Origin: Streptomyces sp. TG1A-8
GTDB taxonomy: Bacteria > Actinomycetota > Actinomycetes > Streptomycetales > Streptomycetaceae
Length of the DNA: 64,000 nt
Reading direction: 5' to 3'
Assembly (NCBI RefSeq): GCF_030499535.1
Contig: NZ_JASTLB010000004.1
Span: forward strand, 434,001 to 498,000
Under the pieces are notes generated by a model. The model was not told the origin of the DNA. It made no database searches and saw only the letters and a program-made list of their open reading frames with translations. Positions 36,824-45,489 of this stretch are shown here, piece after piece (within the stretch, counting starts at the first letter, position 1; every line of letters begins with the position of its first letter). Position numbers and translations under genes: made by a program.

Positions 36824-37312
36824 TTACGCGGCCAGGGCGTGAGCGGGCGGGGCGGTGTAGGTGGCGGGGTCGGCCGGGGTTCCGTCGTAGCACTCCAAGC
36901 AGGAACCCAGGGTGCGCAAGGGCAGGCAGTGGTGGTAGCGGCGCAGGCATGCCGGGCAGGTGGTCCGAGCTGCCATGGCCTTGTCGAGGGCGGCTTCCTT
37001 GGCGAGGGTCATGGGCCGGATCGGCAGGGCGAGGTCGCGCCGGTAGAGGTAGGCGGGGCGGGTGCAGGTGCGCTGCGGGCGGGTGGCGCACGCCCGGCAC
37101 CGCAGGATCGCGATCGGCTCCTGTCCGCCGGGGCGGAGCCGGTCGGCGCGCAGCTGGCGGCGCGTGGCCAGGCCGGCCGGAGCGGTGCGCCAGTCGTACT
37201 CGGAAACCAGCGGGTTCGCGGATTCTGAAGGTTCACGTGACAGGAACCCGCTGGTGGGGTGTGGGTTCTGGAGTGGGGAGGCACGCGGGTTCAGTCGCGA
37301 CGTGTCAGGCAA
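36824..37312 (-). CDS. RRQRL-motif zinc-ribbon protein (plasmid-type)
   Basis: The core reads YDWRTAPAGLATRRQLRA, AYLYRRDLALPIRPMT and CPACLRRYHHCLPLRTLGSCLECY, matching the small RRQRL-motif zinc-binding proteins common on Streptomyces plasmids and integrative elements. Function is unknown, and a role in transfer or replication is often supposed. The start is unclear: TTG 37312 is the only standard codon in frame, and a 12-bp palindrome lies across the expected start. The N-terminus may be rearranged. Confidence 0.65.
   Translation of the reverse strand: MPDTSRLNPRASPLQNPHPTSGFLSREPSESANPLVSEYDWRTAPAGLATRRQLRADRLRPGGQEPIAILRCRACATRPQRTCTRPAYLYRRDLALPIRPMTLAKEAALDKAMAARTTCPACLRRYHHCLPLRTLGSCLECYDGTPADPATYTAPPAHALAA
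37206..37255. promoter_or_regulatory. 12-bp palindrome near RRQRL gene start
   Basis: ACCAGCGGGTTC at 37206-37217 is perfectly inverted at 37244-37255, 26 bp apart. It lies between two divergent genes and may be an operator or a recombination site. Confidence 0.4.
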
Positions 37313-37345
37313 GATGAGGCTCCAATCGGTTGGGGAGGGCTCGGG

Positions 37346-37828
37346 GTGGGTTACGAATTGCAGGCGGTCATCGCGAGTGACGAGGTGCTGCGCATCGCGT
37401 CGCGCGAGGTTCCTGGAGCCCAAGTGGTGCCTCTTGGCCAGGGCCTGTCGCTGATGCCGATGACCGATGAGGTCTTCGATGCCGTCACGGACGGCAGCGA
37501 CGGACGAGACCTGGGGTTCTGGCGGCTGCCAGGGGGCTTCGACACGCTGCTGGCTCAGTGGTCTGCTGCGGGGCCGATCGCCTATGTGGAGGCCGAATAC
37601 TTCGGCGGAGTCGGCGAGCAACGAGCCGCTGTCTGGGCTGACGGCGCGCTGGCACTGGGGCCGCTGGATGAGCCGACGAAGAAGCGGTTCTCGCGAGCAG
37701 TCAGCCCCATCTCCCAGGCCCTGCGGCGGCTGGGCGCCCGAAGGAGTCTGGGCGAGGACGAATACGAGGCCGTGGGGCTGGGCCGCCATCGCAGCAACGA
37801 GGACTGGATTTCGTCCAGCGCCTGCTAG
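37346..37828 (+). CDS. Conserved-looking protein of unknown function
   Basis: GTG 37346 gives 160 aa beginning GYELQAVIASDEVLRIAS. It is soluble, with an alpha/beta composition and no signal peptide. 'AYVEAEYFGGVGEQRAAVW' suggests a beta sheet, and the C-terminus is charged. No family recognised. Its TAG stop overlaps the TAG of the large recombinase-like gene on the other strand at CTAG 37825-37828, so the two genes converge. Confidence 0.6.
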   Translation: MGYELQAVIASDEVLRIASREVPGAQVVPLGQGLSLMPMTDEVFDAVTDGSDGRDLGFWRLPGGFDTLLAQWSAAGPIAYVEAEYFGGVGEQRAAVWADGALALGPLDEPTKKRFSRAVSPISQALRRLGARRSLGEDEYEAVGLGRHRSNEDWISSSAC

Positions 37829-39810
37829 GCCTGAGTGGGATCGATGGTGAAGCGCTCGGGGTAAGCCATGCGGACGTAGTGGATCGCGGTGTGCGAGGTG
37901 ATCCCGAACAGTCGCATCAGCCGGATCGGGTCGGCGGTTTCGCGGGCCTCGTCGAGGAACCGGTCCTGCCGGAGCTGGGTGGGGTTGATGCCGATTCGGT
38001 CGCGGAGTGCTTTGAAGTTGGAGGGGCCGACGGCGGGCCGGTCGACGTGCAGGGCGGTGATGGGGCTGACGATCAGGTAGGGGTTGGTGCTCAGTGGCCA
38101 CCGCTGGTGGCGCTCGATCAGCCAGTCCTTGACGAGTTGCAGTGCGAAGTCGTCCAGGTGGATCTCGTGGTCGAGCCGGTTCGGTCTGCGGATCCGCAGG
38201 CGCCCGATGGAGCGGTCGAGGTCGTCGAGCCGGATCTCGGCGACTTGTTTGGGACGGACGGCATAGACAGCCATCAGGACGAGAGCGAGCTTGTCCTTGA
38301 TGCCGGGGACCTGGTCCAAGAGCCCCTTGAGTCGGTCCGCCGGGATGGGCCGCGGGACCCTGACGGGCGCGGTCAGGTGCACGTTCCTGGCCGGGTCGCG
38401 GAAGATCCGGCGCTCGCGCCGCAGGGCCCTGAAGAGCGACCGCAGCCCGGTGAAGTACGAGTAGTTGACGGCGGCCGTCTTCACCTCCTCCTCGGTGACT
38501 TCGTTGAGTGACCTGAGGTGGTCCCAGGCGGGAAGGACGGCCACGACGTGCAGCATGTAGCCGCGGATCGTGTTCCAGGGCATGGCTGGTGAGGGCCGTT
38601 TGCCCTCGCCGCGGAGCACGGACACCCAGGCGCGAAGGTCCGCCTGGAACTGCGCGGGTGCCTGGCCCACCCACCGGTGGACGGATGCCTCGTCGGTGCC
38701 GACCGCCTGTGAATCCGGGGCCAGCAGGCCCTTGGTCTGCAGGAATCCGGCGACTCGGACGGTGTTGTAGTGCTCGGTGATGCTCCCGGCGCCGTAGACG
38801 TCGCGCTCAGGTATCGGGGTGTCGGTGCCGAGCCAGGCCAGCAGCACCCGCAGGGTGCGGAGGCTCTTCTTGCGAGTGGCGCTGGACCAGGACTGTGCTC
38901 GGGCGAGTCGGTCGAGTTCGTCGACGAGGTGCTGCGCCTCGGGCATGATCTTCAGTAGCCCGGGGTCGCGGATCGCTGTCCAGTCCCGCTCCGGCGCCGG
39001 GAAGAGTTCGAGTTGAGCGGGGTCGATCAGGTGCTCAGGCCAGTAGCAGCGGGCCGCTCTGGCTCGGCGAGCCTGATGCCGTCGTGCGGTTTTGAGGTCG
39101 CGGCCGGTCTTGTTCGCGTAGATGTCAATTTCACCGCCGAACCAGAGTTGGTCGAGGACCGGGGCGTCGGCCAGAGTCTGCTCCAGATGGACGACACGGC
39201 AGCGTCGGCAGCGCCCCAAGGAGAGCGGAAGGACTCGGTGGCAGCGCCGGCACTCGCCGGTGTCGTTGAACCGATTCCAGTTCTTGCAGGCGGAACAGAG
39301 CTTCGCGGTGGTGCCGGACCAGGACAGGCAGTGTTCGCAGCTCACAGCCGGGGCATGGGGATGCAGTGCCAGATGCCACCGGTTCGGGCGGCGCCGCAGC
39401 AGCCCAGCGCGACGGAACAACTCCACCAACGGTCCGCGCAGTTCCGGGAGTCGAGCGAGGTCCTGCTCGCGGACCAACTGCTGGTCGGCTTCCCGGCCGG
39501 CCAGAGCGAGACGGGCCATGTGAAGGGCCAGGCGCTTCCATGCCTCGCCCAGCTGCCGTTCAGCCGCCATCTGATCGACCGCCGCGGCGACCGCGGGCAG
39601 CTCCGGGAAGGAGCGGTTCGCGATCCGATGCGCGTGCTCGATCGTCAGCGTCCGGGGCAGTTGCGTCCAGGACAGCTGACCGGGGATCTGCGGGGGACAG
39701 ACTCGCGGATCGTCACAAACGGTCGGTGAGCTCGGCCCTGGCGACCAGGGGCGCCAGCGCGGGACCGGCAGCTCCGAGCCGAACCGGAAGACCACCTGAC
39801 GCCAGTGCAT
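37825..39810 (-). CDS. Large recombinase-like protein with zinc fingers (Tn554 TnpB-like position)
   Basis: The 661-aa protein has an N-terminal region with zinc-finger-like Cys pairs (CEHC, CSAC, CRRC, CRRC at about 145-215). The C-terminal half resembles a tyrosine-recombinase core: SAM-like segment, then YAVRPKQVAEIRLDDLD with the first catalytic Arg. The C-terminal end SHTAIHYVRMAYPERF lacks a clear His-x-x-Arg box, so catalysis is doubtful. It is the last of three genes in one direction (recombinase, XRE protein, this). Gene sizes recall the Tn554 tnpA/B/C set. Confidence 0.65.
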   Translation of the reverse strand: MHWRQVVFRFGSELPVPRWRPWSPGPSSPTVCDDPRVCPPQIPGQLSWTQLPRTLTIEHAHRIANRSFPELPAVAAAVDQMAAERQLGEAWKRLALHMARLALAGREADQQLVREQDLARLPELRGPLVELFRRAGLLRRRPNRWHLALHPHAPAVSCEHCLSWSGTTAKLCSACKNWNRFNDTGECRRCHRVLPLSLGRCRRCRVVHLEQTLADAPVLDQLWFGGEIDIYANKTGRDLKTARRHQARRARAARCYWPEHLIDPAQLELFPAPERDWTAIRDPGLLKIMPEAQHLVDELDRLARAQSWSSATRKKSLRTLRVLLAWLGTDTPIPERDVYGAGSITEHYNTVRVAGFLQTKGLLAPDSQAVGTDEASVHRWVGQAPAQFQADLRAWVSVLRGEGKRPSPAMPWNTIRGYMLHVVAVLPAWDHLRSLNEVTEEEVKTAAVNYSYFTGLRSLFRALRRERRIFRDPARNVHLTAPVRVPRPIPADRLKGLLDQVPGIKDKLALVLMAVYAVRPKQVAEIRLDDLDRSIGRLRIRRPNRLDHEIHLDDFALQLVKDWLIERHQRWPLSTNPYLIVSPITALHVDRPAVGPSNFKALRDRIGINPTQLRQDRFLDEARETADPIRLMRLFGITSHTAIHYVRMAYPERFTIDPTQA

Positions 39811-39822
39811 CCCGTCTGCCGA

Positions 39823-40161
39823 TCAGTTGGGCGGAAGCCCGCGCAGGCCACGGCCGTTGCCCGGAACGGGACGGACCGCGGCGCCGTGATCGGGCCGGGC
39901 GCCGGCCACCCGTCGTTCGTCGTGCTCGCGGGAGGCGAGATACGACTCCGGCTCGGCCTGCATAAGGTCAGCGACGGTGCAGTCCAACGCTGCGCAGATC
40001 TTGTCCAGGTCCTCCAGCCGGACCGTGACCGGCTTGCCGCTCCAGAGTGCCGCGACCTTGCTCAGCGACGGCGTGAACCCCACCTCCGCGAGGACCGCCT
40101 GCAGCTGCGTCGGCCTCCAGATGTCGCGCTGTGCGGCGACCATCCGCAGGTTCCACTTCAT
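39823..40161 (-). CDS. XRE-family HTH protein
   Basis: The 112-aa protein's helix-turn-helix includes LQAVLAEVGFTPSLSKVAALW and PVTVRLEDLDKICAALDCTVADLM, the Cro/C1 pattern with a C-terminal 'DL' helix. Its ATG lies 3 nt after the recombinase stop, with GGAGG within the recombinase 3' end. It ends 12 nt before the large protein. Likely an accessory DNA-binding protein or repressor for the recombinase set. Confidence 0.8.
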   Translation of the reverse strand: MKWNLRMVAAQRDIWRPTQLQAVLAEVGFTPSLSKVAALWSGKPVTVRLEDLDKICAALDCTVADLMQAEPESYLASREHDERRVAGARPDHGAAVRPVPGNGRGLRGLPPN

Positions 40162-40164
40162 CGC

Positions 40165-41400
40165 TCATGCCTCCATGCTCAACCGTCGAACTGCCCGGCG
40201 TGCGGACTGCAGGCTGGCCAGCTCCGGGTCCGCCTGGACGGTCGACAGGTAGCCGACCGTGGTACTGGCCCAGATGTGGCCAAGGACCTTCTGGACGTCC
40301 CACAGCGCCATGCCGCTCTCGTAGAGGTGGGTGGCCCGCGCGTGCCGCAGCAGGTGGGGAATCAAGCAGGTCACCGGCCCGGGAAGATAGAGCTCACCGG
40401 CCGTCCTGAGGGCCTTGCGGAACGCGTCGGGCTGCACGGCCGTGGACACGGTGATGCCCGCGGAGGCCAGCGCCCGGGGACGCCGTTCGGAGGGGAACAG
40501 CGGTGCTGCCGGATCCAGGGGGTCGTCGCTGAATACCCCGCGGACTTTCTCGATGTACCACCACAGCAGTTCGCGTCCCTCGGCGAACAGGTACGCCTGC
40601 CGCTCACGCTTGCCCGAGCCGCCAGCCCCCTTGCCCTGGACCACGAACCGGCCCCACTGGCCAAGCTCCCAGTGGATGTCTCCGAGGCGGACCGCGCACA
40701 ATTCGCTCGCACGGACCCCGGAGATGTAGGCGAGTTTGGCCATCACGTAGTCGCGTACGGCCACCTGGTACTTGCGCGCCGCCGGGAGCGATGTCCGCCA
40801 CTGCGCGAAGCACTCCGTCAACGCTCGCTGTGACGGAGGAACGCGCAGGCCGAAGTCACCCCGGTGCACTGGCCTGTTGAACGTGTCGACCGGCGACTCG
40901 ACCGTCGCGCCGAACCGTCGGGCGATCTCACCTGCATAGCGCTGTTCCAGGAACGCGAAGTAGCTGTCGACCTTGGTCAGCTTGCTCCGCACCGTAGAGC
41001 GGGCCCGGCGGCCCTGGCCGGTGTAGAAGCGGTCCACGTGCCGCGGCGTGAGCCGCCAGGGGACCAGGTCGTAGAAGGAGCACAGCTCCATCACCGGCTG
41101 GACCAGCTTCTCCAAGGTTGTGGGAGCAAGCCCGGCGACGTCCCGGGCCCACAGATACTCCGACACGGTCTCCAGGTAGAAGCCCTGCTCGTCGACGGCA
41201 TGGGTCTGTGCGGCAGCCCGCCGCTGGAGCACCTGGACATCGGCCAGACCACTGCCGTCAGGCCCATCGGCACCGTGCAAGTCGCCGTCCCCCGACTGCC
41301 CGGTGAGCAACGTCAGGCGGCGACTTCCCGATTCCCCCATAACCTCGCAAGTTACTGGCCGTGCTCGCAGAATCTGACAGCAACTCGGGGAATCCGACAC
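40165..41400 (-). CDS. Tyrosine recombinase (TnpA-like)
   Basis: The 411-aa protein is complete. The SAM-like core-binding domain lies at about 70-165 (VSEYLWARDVAGLAPTTL). The catalytic domain has Arg in SGVRASELC, the box HLLRHARATHLYESG, His/Trp in VLGHIWASTTVGYLS and the Tyr nucleophile in that same segment. The first 60 residues lack clear structure, so a later start is possible. With the XRE protein and the large zinc-finger protein it probably forms a self-contained excision/integration module. Confidence 0.85.
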   Translation of the reverse strand: MSDSPSCCQILRARPVTCEVMGESGSRRLTLLTGQSGDGDLHGADGPDGSGLADVQVLQRRAAAQTHAVDEQGFYLETVSEYLWARDVAGLAPTTLEKLVQPVMELCSFYDLVPWRLTPRHVDRFYTGQGRRARSTVRSKLTKVDSYFAFLEQRYAGEIARRFGATVESPVDTFNRPVHRGDFGLRVPPSQRALTECFAQWRTSLPAARKYQVAVRDYVMAKLAYISGVRASELCAVRLGDIHWELGQWGRFVVQGKGAGGSGKRERQAYLFAEGRELLWWYIEKVRGVFSDDPLDPAAPLFPSERRPRALASAGITVSTAVQPDAFRKALRTAGELYLPGPVTCLIPHLLRHARATHLYESGMALWDVQKVLGHIWASTTVGYLSTVQADPELASLQSARRAVRRLSMEA

Positions 41401-41532
41401 GAACGGGTGACAGTCGGCGAGAAGGCTCTCACCTCCTCACTTGCACTGTTCTCGCACCAGAGGGCTCCGAGGAACCCGCGTGAACTCCAGTTGGTAACCC
41501 CTGGAGGGCGCGCGGCAGGCTCGGGGTCGTGT

Positions 41533-42030
41533 TCACAGTGCTCCCCGGGAGACGGTCGGGCTCAGGTAGCGGGCGGCGGCGGACACGAAGTCGTCGTGAG
41601 CGGCCTTCGCGGCTTCCCGGGCGGCGGCCAGGTCGTCGGTGGTGGCGGATGCGTCGCGCATCGCGTACGTCAGCGTGACCATCGCGTCAGCCGCGGCGCG
41701 CACGGCCTGGTCCTCGATGAGGACGCGCAGCGCGACCAGGGGGCGGGTGATTGCGCTGCGCGTCAGGTGACTCTCAGCGCGCAGGGTCTCGACCTGCTCG
41801 GGGCCGGCGCCCTTGAGGAGGGCGTCGCCGCGCATCCACATCGCCCGGCGGTGGTCGGATGCGGCGCAGGCCAGCGTGGTGACGGCCTCCAGCCGGTCCC
41901 GGCGGACCGACTCGCCGTGGGCGATGCGCGCCTGTCGTTCGGCGGCGCGTTCCTGGAAGCGGCCGGAGACGATTGCGCCTGCCAGGGTGCCGGTGATGGC
42001 GAGGGCGGCGGTGATGAGGGTGGCTAACAC
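41533..42030 (-). CDS. Single-pass membrane protein (pRL2-23-like), plasmid-type
   Basis: GTG 42030 is fixed by AGGAGG 7 nt upstream, giving 165 aa. An N-terminal membrane segment (LATLITAALAITGTLAGAIV) is followed by a long charged, coiled-coil-prone region (RFQERAAERQARIAHGESVRRDRL) that stays in the cytoplasm. Similar small proteins are frequent on Streptomyces linear plasmids such as pRL2. No function is known. Confidence 0.6.
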   Translation of the reverse strand: MLATLITAALAITGTLAGAIVSGRFQERAAERQARIAHGESVRRDRLEAVTTLACAASDHRRAMWMRGDALLKGAGPEQVETLRAESHLTRSAITRPLVALRVLIEDQAVRAAADAMVTLTYAMRDASATTDDLAAAREAAKAAHDDFVSAAARYLSPTVSRGAL

Positions 42031-42147
42031 GCGGGGACCTCCTGGGTGTGGTGAGCGCGGCGGGAGTGTGGTGTGCAGGCCGGGCGGCCTGGCCCGCACC
42101 CGACCGCGAGGGGTTCGGGTGCGAGGCAGGTGGTCCGGAGCAGGGGG

Positions 42148-42180
42148 TTAGTACTCCAGCTGTAGATCGCGACCTTCGTA
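42148..42180 (+). repeat. Solitary IS701-type end
   Basis: TTAG is followed by TACTCCAGCTGTAGATCGCG, the left-end signature of IS701-type elements, with no transposase adjoining. An N-terminal transposase fragment of the same family occurs at 43241, beyond the kinase gene. Confidence 0.55.
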
Positions 42181-42257
42181 GGGCGAGGTCTTCCCGGCGG
42201 CGGCAGCGGCCGGCTTGGGCTTGGTGGCTGCGGCGGGCTGGCGCGTAGGGTGCCGGG

Positions 42258-43190
42258 ATGATCGCGATGCCAGAGGAGTTCGCACAGAGCACCGTCGACC
42301 GCGAGGGGGAAGCCGGGGCGGCATGGCTCGCCGAGCTGCCCGGGATCGTAGAGGAGTTGCTGGGGCGCTGGGGGTGCGTGCCGGATGGCGAGGTCATGCA
42401 CGGAGGTGTTGGCGTCATCGTTCCGGTACGGCGGCGGGCTGAGGAGAGCTCCGTGCTGAAGGTGTCGTTTCCGCATCCCGGCAACGTCCATGAGCCGGAT
42501 GCGTTCGTTGCGTGGGGCGGGTGCGGCGCGGTCCTGCTGCATGAGCGCGACGACGAGCGGTTCGCGATGCTGCTGGAGCGGGTTCAGCCCTCGACCCTGG
42601 CGGAGGTCGAGGACGGTGACGAGGTGGTGACCGTCGCCGGGCGACTCAATCGCCGCCTGGCCATCCCCGCACCGCCCGGCCTGCCCCGGCTTCGTGAGCA
42701 GGCCGATGTCTGGGAGGAGCAGCTGCTCAAGGACGCCGAGGAGCTGTCGCATGCGCTGCCGCGTCAGGTGCTGGATGCCGCCGTGGGGACCGTTCGGGAG
42801 CTGGGTCGGGCCCAGCCGGACACCCTCATCCATGGCGACCTGCATGCCCGGAACATCCTGCGTGCCGGCCGAGAGCCGTGGCTGGCTGTCGACCCCAAGG
42901 GGTACGTGGGAGATCCCGCCTACGACGGCGGCACGCTACTGAAGTCCCGCGCGCTGACGCTCCTGGAAGCGGATGACCTGCGCAAGGCTGTCCATCGCGT
43001 CTTGGACGTCTTCGCAGAGGCCGCGGAACTCGACCGTGAACGCGTCCAGCGGTGGGCCCAGTTCCATGCCGTCCAGGCTGCGTTCTGGGGTCGCCATCAC
43101 GGTTTTCGTATCGCCCGCGGCGGACCACGGCTGGACTGGCTCACCGAGTTCGCCGACCGCCTGGCGGAATTGCTCACCGAACGCTCGTAG
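42258..43190 (+). CDS. Aminoglycoside/hydroxyurea phosphotransferase family kinase (APH(6)-like)
   Basis: The 310-aa protein has the catalytic loop TLIHGDLHARNILRAG and WLAVDPKGYVGDPAYDGGTLL, the signature of the APH(6)/hydroxyurea kinase family that inactivates streptomycin-type drugs. GGVGVIVPVRRR and SVLKVSFP supply the N-lobe. It is probably a resistance gene, though the substrate cannot be told. It is framed by IS701-type remnants, an end at 42152 and a transposase N-terminus at 43241, suggesting it once travelled as a passenger. Confidence 0.85.
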   Translation: MIAMPEEFAQSTVDREGEAGAAWLAELPGIVEELLGRWGCVPDGEVMHGGVGVIVPVRRRAEESSVLKVSFPHPGNVHEPDAFVAWGGCGAVLLHERDDERFAMLLERVQPSTLAEVEDGDEVVTVAGRLNRRLAIPAPPGLPRLREQADVWEEQLLKDAEELSHALPRQVLDAAVGTVRELGRAQPDTLIHGDLHARNILRAGREPWLAVDPKGYVGDPAYDGGTLLKSRALTLLEADDLRKAVHRVLDVFAEAAELDRERVQRWAQFHAVQAAFWGRHHGFRIARGGPRLDWLTEFADRLAELLTERS

Positions 43191-43228
43191 GCCCGGTCCG
43201 GTGGGTGGACGAGTGCGGCCACCGTTGA

Positions 43229-43996
43229 TCATTGTGAGCTGTGTGCACCGACGATGAGATGGTGGCCGCAGGTCACAGCATAGATCCCATCCGGTGGCGG
43301 GAGGCATTCGCGGCGGCCATGGGCCGCATCGCGGGCCGCTTCTCCCGATACGAACCCCGCCTTCGAGCCGGGCGGCTGCTGCTGGGCCTGTTGTCGGACC
43401 TGCCCCGCAAGAACTGCTGGACGATCGCGGAGTGGGTCGGGGAGGCCAGCCCTCACGGTATGCAGCCACCGCGCGGTCCTGAACGCCAAATACCGACTGA
43501 AGGCTTCGTGGCTGTCGGGGGTGAAGCGCCACTCCAGCAGGGCCGACCGCAGCTCCAGCTCGGTCAGCCAACCATGCCAGGCGACCTCATCGGGATCGAG
43601 GACCACGGCGTCCGGCACCACGGCTTCGTGCACGCCGAGCCAGTGAGGGCTCAAGCCGCTGCGGTTGATGAACGTGAACAGCAGGCGCGGCAGCGCACGA
43701 ATGCCCAGCTCTTCGGCCAGCTTCCTCGCGGCGGCCTGTTCATAGGACTCGCCTACATTTGCGGCACCACCGACCCCGACCTCATAGAGCCGGGGGAAGC
43801 GCGATACCTGCTCCGACCGTCGGTGGACGAGGACCCGTCCATGCTCATCACGACACACCGTCACGGCGACTCGGTGCAGCCAACCCTCCTGGATGGCCTG
43901 CCGGCGGCTGACCACCATCCCCAGCACACGATCTTGATCGTCGACACGCTCCACCAGTTCATCCACGACGCACACCCTGGCAGAGCCCACTGACAT
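43229..43996 (-). CDS. NUDIX hydrolase, C-terminus replaced by IS701 sequence
   Basis: ATG 43996 begins MSVGSARVCVVDELVERVDD, like isopentenyl-diphosphate isomerase-type NUDIX proteins. The NUDIX box is GAANVGESYEQAAARKLAEELG. It fits G-x5-E-x7-R-E-x2-EE-x-G except that the first Glu of REUXEE is Lys. WHGWLTELELRSALLEWRFTPDS follows. From about residue 178 (43465) the frame runs through antisense transposase DNA to 43229, so the last part is not native. Activity is uncertain because of the changed metal ligand region and tail. Confidence 0.7.
   Translation of the reverse strand: MSVGSARVCVVDELVERVDDQDRVLGMVVSRRQAIQEGWLHRVAVTVCRDEHGRVLVHRRSEQVSRFPRLYEVGVGGAANVGESYEQAAARKLAEELGIRALPRLLFTFINRSGLSPHWLGVHEAVVPDAVVLDPDEVAWHGWLTELELRSALLEWRFTPDSHEAFSRYLAFRTARWLHTVRAGLPDPLRDRPAVLAGQVRQQAQQQPPGSKAGFVSGEAARDAAHGRRECLPPPDGIYAVTCGHHLIVGAHSSQ
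43241..43465 (+). pseudogene. IS701-family transposase N-terminal fragment
   Basis: About 75 residues align with the start of the IS701-B transposase: VAAGHSIDPIRWREAF, AGRFSRYEPRLRA and LPRKNCWTIAEWV. At about 43465 the sequence switches to the reverse of a NUDIX gene. None of the catalytic residues remains. Confidence 0.8.
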
Positions 43997-44121
43997 TGAC
44001 ACTTCCCTGAGCCCGCAGAGGCTGAGCCAGGAGAAATCCCGGTCCTCACATACCTGATCGACCGCACCGGATCTTCTACTCTGCCTGTCCACGCGGCCCA
44101 CACGGCGCTAGCGTCAAGTCC

Positions 44122-44646
44122 ATGATCGTATGGCTCAACGGCACCCACGGCGCAGGCAAGACAACGACTAGTGCGCTCGTCCAGCAGCTGATCCCGGACT
44201 CACGAGTGTTCGACGCCGAGAAAGTCGGCGAGACACTCATGGACATCGAGCCAGGACTGCCCGCGACGGACAACTTCCAGCACTGGCCGCCATGGCGGCC
44301 CCTCGTGGTCGAAACCGCCCGACGCATCCTCGACTACACCGGCGGAACCCTGGTGATGCCCATGACCGTCCTGGTCGAGCAGTACTGGCGCGAGATCAGC
44401 TCGGGACTTGCCCAGCACGACATTCCGGTCCGGCACTTCGTACTCCACGCCGACCAGGACACCCTCCGCGCACGCATCGCAGGCGACACCGTTCTAGGCC
44501 CCAACTCCCCGTTCCGTCTCCAATACCTCGAGCCCTACGCCGAGGCGGCCCGCACGTGGCTGCACGCCGAAGCCGAGGTCGTCGACACCACGCACCTCAC
44601 CCCCGCCCAGGCCGCCGGGCAGATCGCAGAGGCCGTCAAGAGTTGA
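44122..44646 (+). CDS. TmrB-like ATP-binding protein (P-loop kinase fold)
   Basis: The 174-aa protein begins MIVWLNGTHGAGKTTTSALV, with Walker A GTHGAGKTT at the very N-terminus. It then has FDAEKVGETLMDI and a C-terminal VVDTTHLTPAQAAGQI, the layout of tunicamycin-resistance protein TmrB and related AAA_33 kinases. Such genes give resistance or phosphorylate small molecules. A -10-like TAGCGT lies 7 nt before ATG 44122 and no Shine-Dalgarno is visible, so the mRNA may be leaderless. Confidence 0.75.
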   Translation: MIVWLNGTHGAGKTTTSALVQQLIPDSRVFDAEKVGETLMDIEPGLPATDNFQHWPPWRPLVVETARRILDYTGGTLVMPMTVLVEQYWREISSGLAQHDIPVRHFVLHADQDTLRARIAGDTVLGPNSPFRLQYLEPYAEAARTWLHAEAEVVDTTHLTPAQAAGQIAEAVKS

Positions 44647-44751
44647 GACCTTCCGGCGTCGCATCTCGCAGGTGACAACAAGACTGCCTATGTGACAACT
44701 ACCGTGCTTCGGCTCACCTTCGCATGGCCGACCCATCCACGCGCCCGGTCT

Positions 44752-45306
44752 CTACAAATCGAACTCCAGGTGTTCGACGTCGGTGAACTCCACCTCCAGG
44801 CCGTGCGCGCGGCGGCCGCCGTCGCGGAAGTACATCTCGCCCAGGCCCTCGGCGGCGATGGCACGCAACTGCTGCTCGCTCGCGCCGGCGTCCTGGGCGT
44901 CGAACAGGCGGGCCGCGTGCTGCGGGGCCAGGGCGATGGTCAGATGGCGCACGCGGGCGTCGTCGCTGGTGCCGGGTGCGGCGGTGAACCCGAAGCGGGC
45001 GCGGGTGTCGACCACCAGGCCGGTACTGGTGGCCGCCTGGCGCCGGGCTTGTTCGCGGATGCGGGGCTGCCAGCGGGCGCGGACAGCGTCGGCCAGTCGC
45101 GCGGCGAGGTCGGCGCGGGGCCGGCGGATCTGGTCCTTCGCATAGCGCTCGACGGTGCGCTGGGAGACACCGAGCGCGTCGGCGACCGCGCGGGTGCCCT
45201 TGAGCTGCTTGACCAGGTAACGCATCTGCGCACCAGCCGACTTCGGGATGGGGCGGGTGAATGCCTGCTGCACGGCGCGGTTCAGGCCGTCGGAAACGGA
45301 AGCCAT
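44752..45306 (-). CDS. tpg: Telomere terminal protein Tpg
   Basis: ATG 45306 gives 184 aa, the usual Tpg length. The protein contains GLNRAVQQAFTRPIPKSAGA, the helix-turn-helix ALGVSQRTVERYAKDQIRRP, VVDTRARFGFTAAPGTSDDA and the C-terminal acidic EVEFTDVEHLEFDL. Tpg is covalently linked to the 5' ends of linear Streptomyces replicons and primes end patching together with Tap. No tap gene is seen upstream. A long palindrome and an iteron-like region precede the gene. This is the strongest evidence that the window belongs to a linear replicon or arm. Confidence 0.92.
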   Translation of the reverse strand: MASVSDGLNRAVQQAFTRPIPKSAGAQMRYLVKQLKGTRAVADALGVSQRTVERYAKDQIRRPRADLAARLADAVRARWQPRIREQARRQAATSTGLVVDTRARFGFTAAPGTSDDARVRHLTIALAPQHAARLFDAQDAGASEQQLRAIAAEGLGEMYFRDGGRRAHGLEVEFTDVEHLEFDL

Positions 45307-45346
45307 CGGGGGCGGCCCTTCAAGATCGGCTATACGGGGCTGTAAG

Positions 45347-45398
45347 GGCCGATCACCCGAACCGGCGAGGGAATTGACGCCGGACCGGGTGATCGGCC
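45347..45398 (-). promoter_or_regulatory. Large palindrome upstream of tpg
   Basis: GGCCGATCACCCG (45347-45359) pairs with CGGGTGATCGGCC (45386-45398). Inside it, CCGGCG (45362-45367) pairs with CGCCGG (45378-45383). The same structure precedes the dead tpg copy (50921-50973), so it is conserved: either an mRNA leader hairpin or a protein-binding site. Confidence 0.7.
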
Positions 45399-45489
45399 GC
45401 CAGAGGGGCACTCAGGGGCGTGTACGGGGCGTGTAGGGTCTCGCAGCCCGTGGCCAACGACAACGCCGTGACCTGGCGGTTGTCGCGCT

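Noticed and set aside
37001..38674. Very long leftward frame opposite the 160-aa gene and inside the zinc-finger recombinase gene
   Set aside because: High-GC shadow frame; only its 3' end is the RRQRL zinc-ribbon gene.
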